NCBI GenBank assembly: GCA_963693315.1
Contig: OY856187.1
Location: 43,242,825-43,306,824, forward strand
Direction: 5' to 3'
Length of the DNA stretch: 64,000 bases
Source of the DNA: Diogma glabrata
Taxonomy: Eukaryota; Arthropoda; Insecta; Diptera; Cylindrotomidae
In this document: positions 1-12,416 of the stretch, in pieces
How positions within the stretch are numbered: position 1 is the first letter of the stretch
How the letters are laid out: every line of letters starts with the position of its first letter
The notes under the pieces: generated by a model
Told to the model about the DNA's origin: nothing
Database searches by the model: none
Seen by the model: the letters and a program-made list of their open reading frames with translations, nothing else
Program-made: the position numbers and the translations under genes

Positions 1-597
1 TTTTTAAAATTTATTTTTTAGAACAAAAATAAACTTTTTCCTTAAATTTTTGTTTGTTTAGAGTAAGTTTGGAGCTTTTATATTGTAAACAAAAAATTCA
101 TAATATTTTTAAAGGTCGCGAAGCTGCGCCAAATTAACTCTACAATACTACACCACAAGGATATTGGTATACTACACCACAAGGATATTGGTAATTACTA
201 ATCATGTATTGACTTAACAAAATTATTTGTGCTATATACAGGCCACAGGGATTAAATAACTGCATTTTGTGGATTAGAGACCAAAATACATATTTTATCA
301 AGTAGGCTTTGTGATTTTCTTTAAATTTTTAAAATATGTAAACCATGATAATCTCCAAATTTCATTCAAAAAAATAGGTTGCTTTGATTTAAAAAATAAA
401 TTTTGATGTTTGTTTTTAGTTTTTGAAAATAACAAATTTATGTGCATTTGATACAAAACTGTTGCTGCGTGCTACTAACGCGTATATGGGTTTGTACAAA
501 CTAGTGTATTTATTAGTTGTCCATGCTGTCGTTCGTACAGTTCACACTACCCGCGTTGTTTTAAAACCATACATACTAGCTAGATTATTAAATTAAA
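1..597. other. Non-coding AT-rich DNA
   Basis: No open frame of note and no recognisable gene on either strand. It contains one small direct tandem duplication (listed separately); otherwise I see nothing. Confidence 0.6.
145..192. repeat. 24-bp direct tandem duplication
   Basis: Two adjacent, essentially identical copies of a 24-bp unit starting ATACTACACCAC and ending GATATTGGT. It looks like a simple local duplication with no visible coding or regulatory role. Confidence 0.8.
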
Positions 598-602
598 ATT
601 AT

Positions 603-1097
603 GTTTTTATTCGCCTACACATTAAAGTGTTACTTTATTACGGTAATTTACGGCTTTAAAGTATCACTTTTCAACTATTTATTTTGTTGTCATAGCTACG
701 TCCAAAAAAGTAAAAAGCATTTGTTTGTTTAAATTCTATGAAAAATAAAAAAATTTATCAAAGCAACCCTTAAATTCAAAATTTCATTATCCAATTAAAA
801 TAGTTGTTATCATTTGTTGTCAAAGCTATACAATAATTTGGAAAAAATAATAAATATTTTGTCAAAGGTTACTTGTTCCACATATTTTTATTTTAAAATT
901 TATGAAAATTTATAATTTTAATTTAGAATAAACAAATTTTCTTAAAATATTTTGCTTGCGGCGAATAAAAAATAGTATATGATGCACGGACGTAAGCTAT
1001 TTTGGACTTAATGTGGGTGCAAATCGAGGCGCTAGCCTTTAACTCCACATCCGTCCAAAATCTTTAGTTTTACGTCCTAGCATCATAATGTACTATT
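603..1097 (+). repeat. Dispersed 495-bp repeat with 3' hairpin, copy 1
   Basis: Starts with TTTTTATTCGCCTACA and ends with CATCATAATGTACTATT. The last ~127 bp (971-1097) form an imperfect hairpin: AATAGTATATGATGC and GGACGTAAGCTA at its left pair with TTTACGTCC and GCATCATAATGTACTATT at its right. Near-full-length relatives lie at 45014-45528 (opposite strand) and 56059-56552, with partial copies near 33355 and 35840. The closely similar lengths and fixed ends argue for a short non-autonomous mobile element. It has no coding capacity, and no target duplication could be defined. Confidence 0.75.
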
Positions 1098-1149
1098 ATT
1101 GTCGCTTTCCAAGACGTCTTTATTGTCTTTAACAATCAGTTTTATTTCA

Positions 1150-1400
1150 TATATCGATGCAATATGAACTCGGATTAAAAAATGTTTGAAAAGTTGAAGA
1201 AGTTTTGATTTCGAAATAGTAATGACCGCGGTGGTGTAATTGATAAGCGTGTCTACCATTCAGGAAACCACGGCACTGACATAGAAGTTTCAAATCCAGG
1301 TCAAAACACGTAAACAGAGAAGTGGACATTTTCTCTGAGGAAAATTCAAATATGCCTTGGTATTGAAAAAATTTAAATTATTTCCTTAATTAAAAACAGT
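1150..1400 (+). repeat. tRNA-like (SINE-type) repeat copy
   Basis: The segment near 1228-1300 carries an A-box-like GGTGTAATTGATAAGCG, then a weakened B-box-like TTTCAAATCCAGG about 55 bp on, followed by AAACACGTAAA and an A-rich tail. The same arrangement recurs at 39100-39200, 39640-39715 and, inverted, near 42700 and 43060. The promoter boxes are degenerate here, so this copy is probably inactive. Confidence 0.6.
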
Positions 1401-1640
1401 TGAAAATTAGTTAAAATTTTCATTAGTTGAAAATTAAAATTTCTGATAATTTTCTAATTATTACATCAATGGATTTTAATGTTGTGACAATAACAATGGA
1501 ATGATTTTCTTTATTAAAATTTATTGGAGATATAATTGCGACAAATCAACAGATGAATGAGAAACTTGTGGCAATGAAATGGAAATTAAGTGAATATCAA
1601 TGCTAAAAATTCAGATGGCAGAATTTTAATTGAAAAATAG
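1400..1640. other. Non-coding spacer
   Basis: AT-rich, with no gene or clear repeat recognised. Confidence 0.5.
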
Positions 1641-3175
1641 GGAGAGGCTGAAATCTCACAGCTCTGAGTTATCAAGACTTCGGTGTGGGTTAAGGATTTT
1701 GATATAGTTTTCGGCAAAAAACTTTTATGAGGACATGGTTTTTAGTTTTGGGCAGCGATGTATCTCAAACATAACTTTTTGTTAAAGTACAAGTATTTTT
1801 ATCTCTGTTTAAAAATTTATTACAAAACTAACACGAAACATCAATACGTTGCCGGAAAGTACTAATCAAAATTCCAAAAATATTGTTAAATTAAATAAAA
1901 TCAAACTTTTTCAAAATACCAAAAATATTCCAAAAATTAGAATAAAATTAAGTATTTAAACTTTTTCTTAATTCCGATAATATTCTTAAAAATTCAAACT
2001 TTTCCAAAATTCTAAAAATATTGCAAAAATGATTAAAAAATCAAAAATTGAAACTTTTTTCAAAATTCCAAAAACTATAATAAAATCAAAAATTTGAAAT
2101 TTTTCAAAATTCTAAAAATATTCCAAAAATTCTTACAAAATCAAAATATGAAACTGTTTTCAAAATTCTAAATAATATATATTTATATATAAAATTCAAA
2201 AATTCTATTTTTTTTCAAAATTCTAAAAATATTGCAAAAATTATAACAAATCAAAAATTGAAACCTTTTTCAAAATTCCAAAAATATTCCAAAAATTAGA
2301 ATGAAATCAAATATTTAAACTTTTTCTAAATTCCAATAATAATCCAAAAATTCTTAAAAATTCAAACTTTTTCCAAAATTCTAAAAATATTGCAAAAATC
2401 ATTACAAAATCAAAAATTGAAAATTTTTTCAAAATTCATAAAATTAAAATAAAATCAAATATTTAAAATTTTTCAAAATTCTAAAAATATTCCAAAAATT
2501 CTTACAAAATCAAAAATTAAAACTTTTTCCGAAATAGAATTTATTATTATAAATATTATTTATTTATTTATTTATTAAAATATTGCAAAAATTATCGCAA
2601 AATCAATAATTCAAATTTTTACAAAATTCCAAAAATATTTCAAAAACGACAACAAATTCAAAAATTTCAATGTCCAATTTCATTTTCAATTACATTTACG
2701 TCATAAAAACACCTACATTTTTTTTCCAAAAAATTGGCTAAAAAAATAAATGAAATCATTTTTTGACACACTTGACATTATTTTTTTGACAAACTTATGA
2801 TGCCATAATTCTCTATAATAATAATAAAATTTCATGTCATACAAACTATTAATTTTATATTTTTCCAAAAAATTGGGTAAAAAATAAATAAAAACCTTTC
2901 TTCTGACACACTTGACAACATTTTTTGACAAACTTATAATGCCATAATTCTCAATAATAATAATAAAATTTCATTTCAAACAAACAATTTAATTTTTTCC
3001 AAAAAATTGGGTAAAAAAATAAATAAAAATCTTACTTTTGACACACGGACGGACGGCCGGCCGACAGACAGACATGCATTTTTTTGTTTTTTTAGAATTA
3101 TTAGGTCTTAAAACGTCGGGAAATGGCAAAAAAGTGGGGATAAGAATTTCACTTTTGGCTCATGAATGTAATACT
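1641..3175 (+). repeat. Long dispersed A-rich repeat family, copy 1
   Basis: Begins near GAGAGGCTGAAATCTCAC and includes the sequence CATCAATACGTTGCCGGAAA near 1840. It continues through ~800 bp of degenerate units built from AATTCCAAAAATATT. Next come ~135-bp units with TGACACACTTGACA and CCATAATTCTC, then a GACGGACGGCCGGCCGACAGACAG patch and a closing segment around TTAGGTCTTAAAACG. The same order of blocks recurs at 48209-52695 (interrupted by an insertion) and 56970-58080. No protein coding is visible. It may be an old non-autonomous element. Confidence 0.7.
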
Positions 3176-3694
3176 TAGGTCTTTCAGACAAAAGTAAAAG
3201 GTGATGAGAATTCGATAATTATGCTCGGCAGTTAAGAGAAGAAATGTGACAAGAAAAAATATTCAAAAAGTTTTGCACCAAAAATGATGTTGCCTTACAA
3301 AAATATATTATGGTAGAATTTGACAATGAAATTGTTTTGATCATTACCATTTGCAAAGCAAGGTGGAATACATTCTGGATTTTTTATTTGAATTTATATA
3401 TCTGTAAATACGAAAGACAGTGTTTTATGTACATTAATTTGGTTTAGAATTTTTAATTCACTAAACATAAAATTTTTAATAGATTTTGATTTTATTAAGG
3501 ATTTAGAAATCCAGAATTAAAAATGGTGTTAGTGGAAACTCGTGAATCATTCAATGCTTACATTGAGTACATAAAAAACAGTAAAATGTGTGTTCGTAGT
3601 GTAGAATTCTAACTTAAAAATACACTAGAATTGAAAATTGAATAGTCACCGAAATTTCTTCACAGGAATAATAATAAAATTTCAACTATCATCG

Positions 3695-3790
3695 AAAAAT
3701 ATCATCGCCTCGATGGTGTAATGGATAGATTGACTGAGAGTTGAAAAATTCAAATTATTTTCTTACTTACTTGAGTTTATCTAAATATCC
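3695..3790 (+). repeat. Fragment of the tRNA-like repeat with internal deletion
   Basis: Keeps CATCGCCTCGATGGTGTAATGGATAG (first half of the tRNA-like region, near 3703) and joins directly to the tail block TTGAAAAATTCAAATTATTTTCTTACTTACTTGAGTTTATC. It lacks the B-box half present in the copies near 39100 and 39640. Confidence 0.6.
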
Positions 3791-6700
3791 TTAACAAATT
3801 CAATATTAATAATAAATTTATAAAAATGTTAGACCGTCTTCATAAATTAAAATGCTTTTTCAAGTAAGATTTTGATTTAATATTCACAATAATTGATAGG
3901 ATGACCTTCATTTTGGTAATAGTAAAGAGCTTGTACTCTCAAAACAAGAGTCTATGAGACGTGACTATGTACTTTTTAAATTACCGTTAAAAAAATTTAA
4001 AACTCGCCATATGAAATTTTGAAAGTTTTAGGCCAAGTATCAAACTAAAGCTTTAATAAAAGTTCAATATTTAACATAAATTGCAACCATATCGTTCAGC
4101 GAAGAGTAGCGAGATAAAGTTTAACTTGATGTACAAACATAATATACAAATGCTTTGTATATTACGATTTGCGACATTTTCCTTGTTATGGTAGAAAATT
4201 TAACAAATAAAACTAAACAAAATTGAAAAGTTTATGGCTTAGACAAAGAAGCATATTTTAATTCATTCCCTATAAAAAACTAGGATCAGAAATCACTTCT
4301 CAAAATAACATCGTGTTCTAGACATTTTCAAGATTTGAAACCAAAACGTTGAAATAATTTGATCAGAAATATTGTCACAATCAAAGAGGATAAGAGCATA
4401 AAAGCATATATAAAAATACTTTTTGATTTTATCGTCAATTTTATGCTCTTGGGTTTATTTTATCATTTTATGTTTTGTTAAACAATTTCAAGAAAATTGT
4501 TTTCGTTTTATCAAAGTTTGTATTCTATTGCAGCGAAAGACATTGTTATCTTGATCGAATTCAAATTTGATATGTATAGAGATTATATTAGGGACAGTTT
4601 TTGCTAATAATTTCAGTTTTTATGTATGTTTATCCTAATATATGTAGGACTGATAACTTTTAGCTGTTTTATATTATTGTTAATCCAAGCGCTAGAAAAT
4701 TCATTGACTTTTGACAGTAGATTTATTTGTGCTTCATTGCTTATTGCACTGGAAGGAAGCTAATGCTGAAACTATGTAATTATATAGAGTATATGTTTTT
4801 TTAAAATTTAAACCCATCCCTCACTTGTTAATTTCCTATAGGTCCGCATCTCACATACTGAATGTGCTCTTTTTCAAGTCGATTTTAGATTTTTTTAACC
4901 TCGTCTCTAGAGTAAAAATGGCAAATTAAGACCCAAAATTATGATTCAATTATGATTCAAGTTGAGGCAACCAACCGCACGTTACAATTATGAATGAAAA
5001 TGAACTAATTTGATCTATAAAAAACTAACAAAAATCGGCTATTGAAATTAAACTAACGATTTATCTATATGAATGAGTCTGCTTCTATAGTAACGGCGTT
5101 CAGATCGTCACTCAAAAATTGACTATTTGATCTTTCTCAAATGAGCTGACTTAGAATGCTTTTAAGTAATTCTTACTACAGAAATTTCATTCATCATACA
5201 TTTTCTTTTCTTAAATTTAAAATAAAAATATTTACTGAAAACTTAACGTCATCTCTCCTACCACTTAGCTAATTAATTTTTCAATGGATTTTTCTTATTT
5301 CAATTTAATGCATTTTCCATTATAACAAATACTAACTGAATATAATAATAAAATATAAACTTTTTACCCAACTAAATATCTGGGTTTTTTCTCAACAATA
5401 AAAACAATTTTTTTTGTTCAAAGATTAAAGTTTTTTGAGTAAATAAATTAAGCTTAATAATAGTTTGTTTATGAAAAAATATTAATTTAGAGATAATGCA
5501 AAAAGTTTTGTCTCTGGTTTTCTGATGTAATTCGTAAAAAAAAAGGAAATGAAATGAAAAAATAAATGCAAAAAATAAACTTATCTGGTAGATGAACTTG
5601 TTTATAAGTTAATGAAAAATTCTTTTTCATGGAGGTTTTTCTAAGGTTCAGCTCATATATAATATCATATCACATTGAGATCATTTTCCGCATATATTAT
5701 TTTAAAATCAATTAATTCAATTGTATCAACGACTAAGTAGCATAAAATAATTTTTTTTTGTCCAAAAATTCTTACAGTTCAACAGTATCAAATGGTCCTA
5801 CCTGATAGGATTACTGAATAATTTCAAAATTCCTTCAACACAACCTGTTTACCGAAACTCATTTCATGGTAAACAATGCAGTTTTCATGCAAAGTCTAAA
5901 TAGCAAGAAGTTATAATTTCGTATGAAATTTTGTTTTTGAGTGTTCGTGACTTTTTTTATTGAAATTTTTAAAAGCATTTAAAAATCCTATTAAAACTCT
6001 TAATAACAACAAACAAAAACTAATCAATATTCAGAATTGGATAAACGATTGTTTTACGAAAACAAAACAAATTATCAGAAAAATAAAATTGTATTTGTAA
6101 AATAAAACCCTTACTTGTACACAATCAACAGAAATTTCGATTAAAATTAAATTGGAAAAACTCAATTTGTTCGAGATTAAAAAAAATATAGTGATTCAAT
6201 ATTGCAGTGTATGTCATTGTTTAGTACACAATTAGAATAAAACAGTAAGACTTTTGTAGCAATTAAAAAAGAAACGGATTTGATTGATACGGGTATAAGA
6301 ATAATGCTTTAGATCTATCCGATTGATGCCAAAAAAAGAAATTAAAAATATTCAATCCAATAATATCACAGCAACCATAAAACTGCACAATATTACATTT
6401 TGCGACTATTTGTCATCGTACGAATTAGTACCACAATATCCCTCCCTCATATAAAAAGTTGATGTAACCATTGATTTCTTTACAGTGTAACATTATTGAA
6501 TAAAAATAAAAGATTTGATATTTTATTTCGGTTCCGGCCTTTAAATTTCAACAAACATAAAACATTTTTTCAGTTAATTGCTTTGCTGCGTCACTCAATG
6601 TTAATAAATGATACATGTTTCTGTCTACATAAATAATTAAAATTTGTTATGTAAAGCTTAGTCATAATATTATATGCAGATATAATACTGTGGTTCAATT

Positions 6701-7629
6701 TATATAAAGTAGAATGGTTGTCTGTGGTTGTAGTGGAGAATATTTTCGTTTGCCTAGAATTGCTTAGTGAAATGATATATGGAAATGTCTTGACTTGCAT
6801 TTTATATTAAGATGATATGGGGAAATTTTTAATTTGTGTGCGATTACAAGTATAATTAAAAAGAAACAAATGATGGACAATATGACTGTATATAATCGAT
6901 CAAATGTTCGATCGAAGATTATGTTAGGGACTGCGGAATTTTAATAAAAACAAACGGGAATCCTCACTTGGGAAATTTCTTATTTCACAAAGAAAAATAT
7001 CAACTAAAAATCATGGTCGACTAATAAAGAAAATATTTTAACACAAACACAAAATCACAAACAAAAATTACATAAATCAAATCATCGTTGCAGTATAATT
7101 ATTTGATGGATGATCCATGTAAATTATTAGTCCACCAATATCCCAAACTTTACAACTCAAAACTATCATTTCTTGATCCTTTGATTTCTTGTGCTTGAAA
7201 TTCATCAATATTGGTTTTATTTTCACCTTGAAACAATTCCCACATCCATACAATAGCATTTTATTTTCCTTATCTTAATGTGAGGTTATCAACCGACATT
7301 TGTCACCCAATTCTATTGAATAAACACAGGTTTCTGTTTATATCTGGATGTTAAAATTTAAAATCAACACATGGCCTCTGGCCCAGGAAAAATTTTTATT
7401 TAATTTATTTTAATTGATCATTTTAAAACCCAAAACCACAGAATATGTATATAAAATAAAATAAAATCAGAAAAATAATAATAGAAAAAAAAGAAAAAAA
7501 CTTAACTTAAATTTTGAATGTAGTACGCCAAATCCTCTTGTCTAGTAAAAAATATCAGCTAGTCCGTTTAGTAATGAATTGATGACAATTTATCAAGAAT
7601 TGATAACAGATTTAATTGATTCAGAAACA
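3791..7629. other. Gene-free AT-rich stretch
   Basis: Scanned on both strands. Open frames are short (under 70 codons), show no family motif and have low-complexity composition. I see no RNA gene, terminal repeats or recognisable transposon parts. It could be an intron or intergenic DNA. Confidence 0.5.
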
Positions 7630-7634
7630 GTATT
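7630..7634. repeat. Target-site duplication, left (GTATT)
   Basis: GTATT immediately before the left LTR matches GTATT immediately after the right LTR (19442-19446), the 5-bp duplication usual for BEL/Pao integration. Confidence 0.9.
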
Positions 7635-7949
7635 TGTTTCCTCGATGTAGTGGACTGTTTTTTCTGTCACTTAATTGAATAAAACTATTTCTATTTTGTT
7701 GGTTAAAAAACTATATTTTAAATTAACAACTTATTTTTATTCAATTCTAAACACGACTGACTCTTCGTTCTTCGTTTTTATTTAATTCTAATTTTTATTA
7801 CTCTCTTTCTTATTTTGTACTACAAAGTACAAATACATTAACAAAAATAAAACAAAAAGAAGGAGTAAGTACAGTTAAAAACAAAGTTATTGTTACTATA
7901 TTATGGGTTCTTTTTCTTAATACATATTTTTTTTGTAAAAACTTATCCA
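7635..7949 (-). repeat. 3' LTR of the BEL/Pao element
   Basis: A 315-bp direct repeat of 19127-19441 with TG...CA ends. By-eye differences from the other LTR are four substitutions: near the start (CTGTCAC versus CTATCAC), in an AT run mid-LTR, near ATTATGGGTTC versus ATTATGAGTTC, and TACATA versus TATATA. Confidence 0.93.
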
Positions 7950-7960
7950 TTTTCCCCGCC
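7950..7960 (-). other. Polypurine tract of the BEL/Pao element
   Basis: On the - strand GGCGGGGAAAA abuts the 3' LTR directly. This is the expected position and composition for the primer of plus-strand DNA synthesis, and the run stands out from the AT-rich surroundings. Confidence 0.8.
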
Positions 7961-8777
7961 TTGGAAGGTTACAGTCTTCCAAAAACGTGCTTAAAACATT
8001 TGAATAAGATAATTGAATTCAACCATATATGTATTTGTTACTTATAATTTCTTGTTATTTTTCAAAGAACTCGAAAAATTGTCAGATTCAGCACATCTTG
8101 TGATTTAAATAACGTAGCATAATTGTTGGCTTGGAGTGACTAGCCTATTACATATAAATTGATTCACTGTTAACAAAATTTCAATAAACATTTAAATTGC
8201 GATGTATCTAAAAATGCCTTTAAAAACTAAAATATTACAAGTAATGACTTTTGTTATTTTCGAATACATAACATAAACAAAAAAATTATTAAATCTTTTT
8301 TTTCTTCAATAGAAACAATTAAAAATTTTTCAATAAAAAAAAACTATCTAAGCTTTTTATAGTATAACATTATAGTATATGCATATTCAAACTAAAATTT
8401 TTTATTTTTCAGTAAATATTTAAAACCAAAAAAAAAATTTTTCTTTTCCTTTTTTTTCTTTTTTTTACACATCTATAAGTTCACATTCTATTTTTTGTTA
8501 TAATTTGAAATATTTAAATTAAAATCAAAATAACCAAATTTTCTCTGAAATTTATATTTTACTTAATTCTATATGCCTCAATTTAGTTAAATCGAAGTCT
8601 AGTTTATAATTAAATTTAGTTTAATTATCTAGTATAATTTTGATTATATATATACATATATATTCTTTTTACCATAAACCAATTAATAATTTATTTAACA
8701 TTACAAAAATTTCATAACATATTAGTTAAATTAGAGCTGTTGTAGTTGATTTTTCAAGATATTGGTAACTTTGCTAA
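7961..8777. other. Internal BEL or LINE-flank DNA without genes
   Basis: AT-rich sequence between the polypurine tract and the poly(T) run that may mark the nested LINE's tail. The stretch next to the tract, read on the - strand, is open for at least a dozen codons and may be the displaced C-terminus of pol. Which part belongs to BEL and which to the LINE is unresolved. Confidence 0.4.
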
Positions 8778-8827
8778 TTTTTTTTTTTTTTTTTTTTTTT
8801 ATTTATTTTTTTTATTTTTTCCTGATA

Positions 8828-9108
8828 GTTTACAGAAACTGTATTGGAAAAACAATTGTGTGAATAATTATTAATTACTAAGCTAATCTTATTTTTTCTT
8901 TTCTTTATGCAACATGGCAAGAATAAATCAATTATATAAATGTACAGTAAATCATTAAAGCATTTCATTATTTTGAATGATTCCAAAAATGTAAGAATGG
9001 TTTACAAATACTATATTGGAGAAACAATTGTGTGAATACTTAACTAATAATTTATATTTTTTTATGCAATTTGGCAAGAATAAATCAACTTATATAAATT
9101 TAGCAATG
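8828..9108 (-). repeat. Duplicated block in the LINE 3' region
   Basis: Two diverged direct copies offset by 172 bp (from 8828 and from 9000). Both share GTTTACA, ACAATTGTGTGAATA, GGCAAGAATAAATCAA and TTATATAAAT in the same order. They lie between the RT stop and the poly(T) run. Confidence 0.75.
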
Positions 9109-9186
9109 TGTACATCTTTTTATTTATTTGGATTGTACTAAAACTGTTGCCTTTTTTAGAAGTTAAATCAAGTTTTATCTTACTTT

Positions 9187-12089
9187 TTACTTATTATGGT
9201 TAGATTTTAATTTGTACCTATTTGATAAGTGCCAGTCATTAAAAGTATATTCCCTTATAGCAGCCTTATATCTAGTAAAATTAGCAATATGTCTTATGGA
9301 TGACGGTAATTTATTATATTTTATAAGACCGCAAAAGAAAACATTACAAGCCGCTCTATTCGAATTGACTCTCGGAATGTAGTAATTCGACTGCCTTCTA
9401 GTGGAATAATTGTGTAAATCCTTTATGTAATTGAGGTTAATATTACATTTTATTAGATTTAGTTTAATTTTATGTATAAAGAGAAGGTGCTGATAATATG
9501 ATAAAGCTTCTATGGGTAGTACAAATTTATTGTATAAATTAAGTGTGGGCGTTAATCTAGGTAGTTGTCTAATCGTTTTAATTGATTTATTCTGAAGGAT
9601 TTGTAGTTTATTAACCATTTCGTACGTAGAAGAAGTCTGCCAAATTATATTCATATAATTAATATGACTATTTATGTGAGCATGATATAACTGCCAAGCC
9701 GATTGTTCTGAAATATAATTGCGTGATCTGCGTATTGCAAACACCATGGGTGCTATTTTTTTCTTTACGTGTAGGACATGGTCCTTAAATTTCAGTCTTG
9801 AATCAATAACCATACCTAGGTAAACAGCATTGTCAACTTGAACCACTTTATTTGAGTTATACTCAAAAAAACTAGGCAAACCGACAGGCGTAACTTTATT
9901 TTGAAATAAGATATAATTAGTTTTATCTGTATTTATTGCTAGACCATTCGCCGAGAGCCATTCAGAAATTAGACCAAAGTCTAGTTTCATTTTATCAAAC
10001 AGCTCTTCGACGGATTCAGCAGAATATACCAAGGCAGAGTCATCAGCAAATAATTGTAATTGTCCTTTAAGGTTCAAATTAAATAGATCATTAACATAAA
10101 AATTAAAAAATTGTGGACCGAGAAGTGAACCTTGTGGGACACCGGCCAACACCGTTTCCATTGAACTACAACAATCATTGACAGCAGTAAACTGTTTTCT
10201 ATTTTTAAAATAGTCTTCAAATAGTGATAGTGATATCAGAGATAAATTGATACTTCTTAGTTTCTGGAGTAATATGTTATGACTAATACAGTCAAATGCT
10301 TTTTGGATATCAATGAATAAAATTGCAACGAAAAGATTCTGATCAAGAGCGACATAAACTTCATTTAGAGCATTTGCAACCGCGGCTTCAGTAGACGATT
10401 TATGAACAAATCCAAATTGATTTTTGTTAATGATATTATGTTGGCTTAAATATGCACTTAATCTAGTAAGGAGAACCCGCTCAAATATTTTTGAGAAACA
10501 GCTAGAGACAGATATAGGACGATAATTTGAAATCAAGGTCTTATCTCCTTTTTTAAATATTGGACAAACTTTTGCGACCTTAAGACTATCAGGATATTTT
10601 CCACTATTTATTGATTGGTTAATCAGTTTCGATAAGATTGGGGAAAGCTTATCTTTCACAATAAATAGGAATTTCATTGAGATTTTATCGCTGCCTGCTG
10701 CAGCATTTCTATTTAAATTAGAGATGATGCTAGAAACTTCCTCGTGGGTTGTTTCTTGAAGCTCTAATTGGTCATTAATATTATAACTTAAATAGGTAGA
10801 GAAGTTAGGCATAGAGGATGGTACTGAATCTGTTGTGCAAGATTTCGAGACATTTATGAAGTAACTATTAAACTCGTTTGCTATTGTAGTAGGATCATCG
10901 ATTGTAACATTGTCTTTAGATAAGGAGGCAACTTGTTGCCTATTTGATATTTCTTTATTATAAATTAATTTATTCAGGACCATCCAGTTTTTCCTTGCAT
11001 TACCTTTATGTTTATCAAATTCTCTTTTATAATATTCATTTCTTAACTTCTTGTTTAGATTATTAGCCAGATTCCTGTGTAATTTAAATTCATGTTCTAA
11101 TGTCTTATTTGTGGGAAATTTTTTATGTTTTGAGTAGTAGTATTCTCTGTTTTTTATCAATTCGATTAGACTAGAATTTATCCATGGTTTTTGTTTTTTG
11201 ATCATGGTTCGTTTTAAAGTATTTTTTTCAACAATATCAGTTATAATTAAACTTAACTCAGAAAATGACGATACATTTTCAAAGTTTACAGATGAGACTT
11301 CCAAAGATGCATTTGGATAATCAAAGACTGTAATGGTGTCTCTTGAGTATTTGGAATTCTTTATATTTTTATTTATATTTAAAATCATCATTTTGTGATC
11401 AGAAAACGAAACGTCTAACAACGCAAGTTGTATGTCAGGGAAATACAATCAGTAATTGCATAATCAATTGTGGTTGATACTTGATTTGAGATGCGTGTTG
11501 CATAAGCATGGTCAGTGGAGTTAAGAATTAAGTAACCATTAGAGAGTGTCAGCCCTATTAAATTTATGTTTATCGGATCATAAGAATCTAAATAGTTTAT
11601 ATTTAAATCGCCCACTATCACAGATGATTTATATTGAGTTAGAATATAATCAAAGTTTTCAAAGAAAATTCCTATATCTGCTGATGGTGGTCTATATATA
11701 CCGACAATGTTTAGATCCAATTCTATTAACTTAATAACAATGTAACTAGAATCACGGGCGGTTAGATTATATAATTTGGTAGCATGTATAGATTCATGGA
11801 CGAAGACACTAACACCCCCACCTTGCTTATTATCGCGACTGCAGTGAAAGGAGTTATAATGTGGCAAATTGTAATATTGTTCTTCCCGAGTGTAAATCCA
11901 TGTTTCAGAAACAACAATGACTGATGGAATTTTGCATAGAGAGTTTGCGGTTAGTTCAATATCAGTCATTTTGCCTCTTATACTTCTTGCATTTACATAC
12001 ATAATGGACAAATTTGTTAAACTATCATTCGAGTCAAACCGAGAGTAGGTAATATTCACTTCTTTTAGCAGGTCATCCGAGTCATCCAT
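9187..12089 (-). pseudogene. LINE ORF2: endonuclease plus reverse transcriptase, frameshifted
   Basis: Encodes the enzyme that nicks target DNA and reverse-transcribes the element's RNA. The upstream frame (12089 to 11415, 224 codons) shows the endonuclease: VNARSIRGKM (~31), SETWI (~62), GGGVSVFVHES, IVGIYRPPS, VGDLNINYLDS (~159) and TTIDYAITD (~205). The downstream frame (11448 to 9187, 753 codons) picks up the endonuclease's last motif SDHK near its residue 17. It then shows RT blocks: CPIFKKGDK and NYRPISV, NKNQFGF, LFIDIQKAFD (~375), AGVPQGSLLGP (~434), LFADDSALVYS (~467, the YADD-like catalytic box), NTDKTN and YLGMVID. One frame change in the 34-bp overlap (11415-11448) separates the halves; otherwise both are open. 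The copy is recent or lightly damaged. No RNase H domain is seen. Confidence 0.88.
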
Positions 12090-12416
12090 AATTTTTGTTT
12101 TAATTTAACTACTACAATGAAATATACTTCAAAATTACCTTGTGTAAAAATCAATTCAACTGCAACAGTAACAGTATCAATATAGAATTATTGATGGACA
12201 ATAACAATTTTTTTTTCTAAACTAAATATAAATATCACTTAACAGAAAATAAAATTTTTTTGACCTAAACAGTTTTTTTTTACTTTTGTTTCTACAAAAA
12301 TTTTTTTTACTTCTTTTTCAATTGCTTAATTTGTCGAGAAAAAAGTCAAAAATTTACAGAAAAAACAATTTTTCCTAAACACTAAATAGATTTCTTTCAA
12401 TTTATTTTGATTTCTT
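12090..12416. other. Spacer between LINE ORF2 and ORF1
   Basis: A/T-run-rich non-coding spacer of the LINE. No start signal or RNA structure was recognised. Confidence 0.5.

Noticed and set aside
8774..8986. - strand 70-codon frame ending in poly-lysine
   Set aside because: Lies in the duplicated LINE 3' region and reads through the poly(T) run; no motif.
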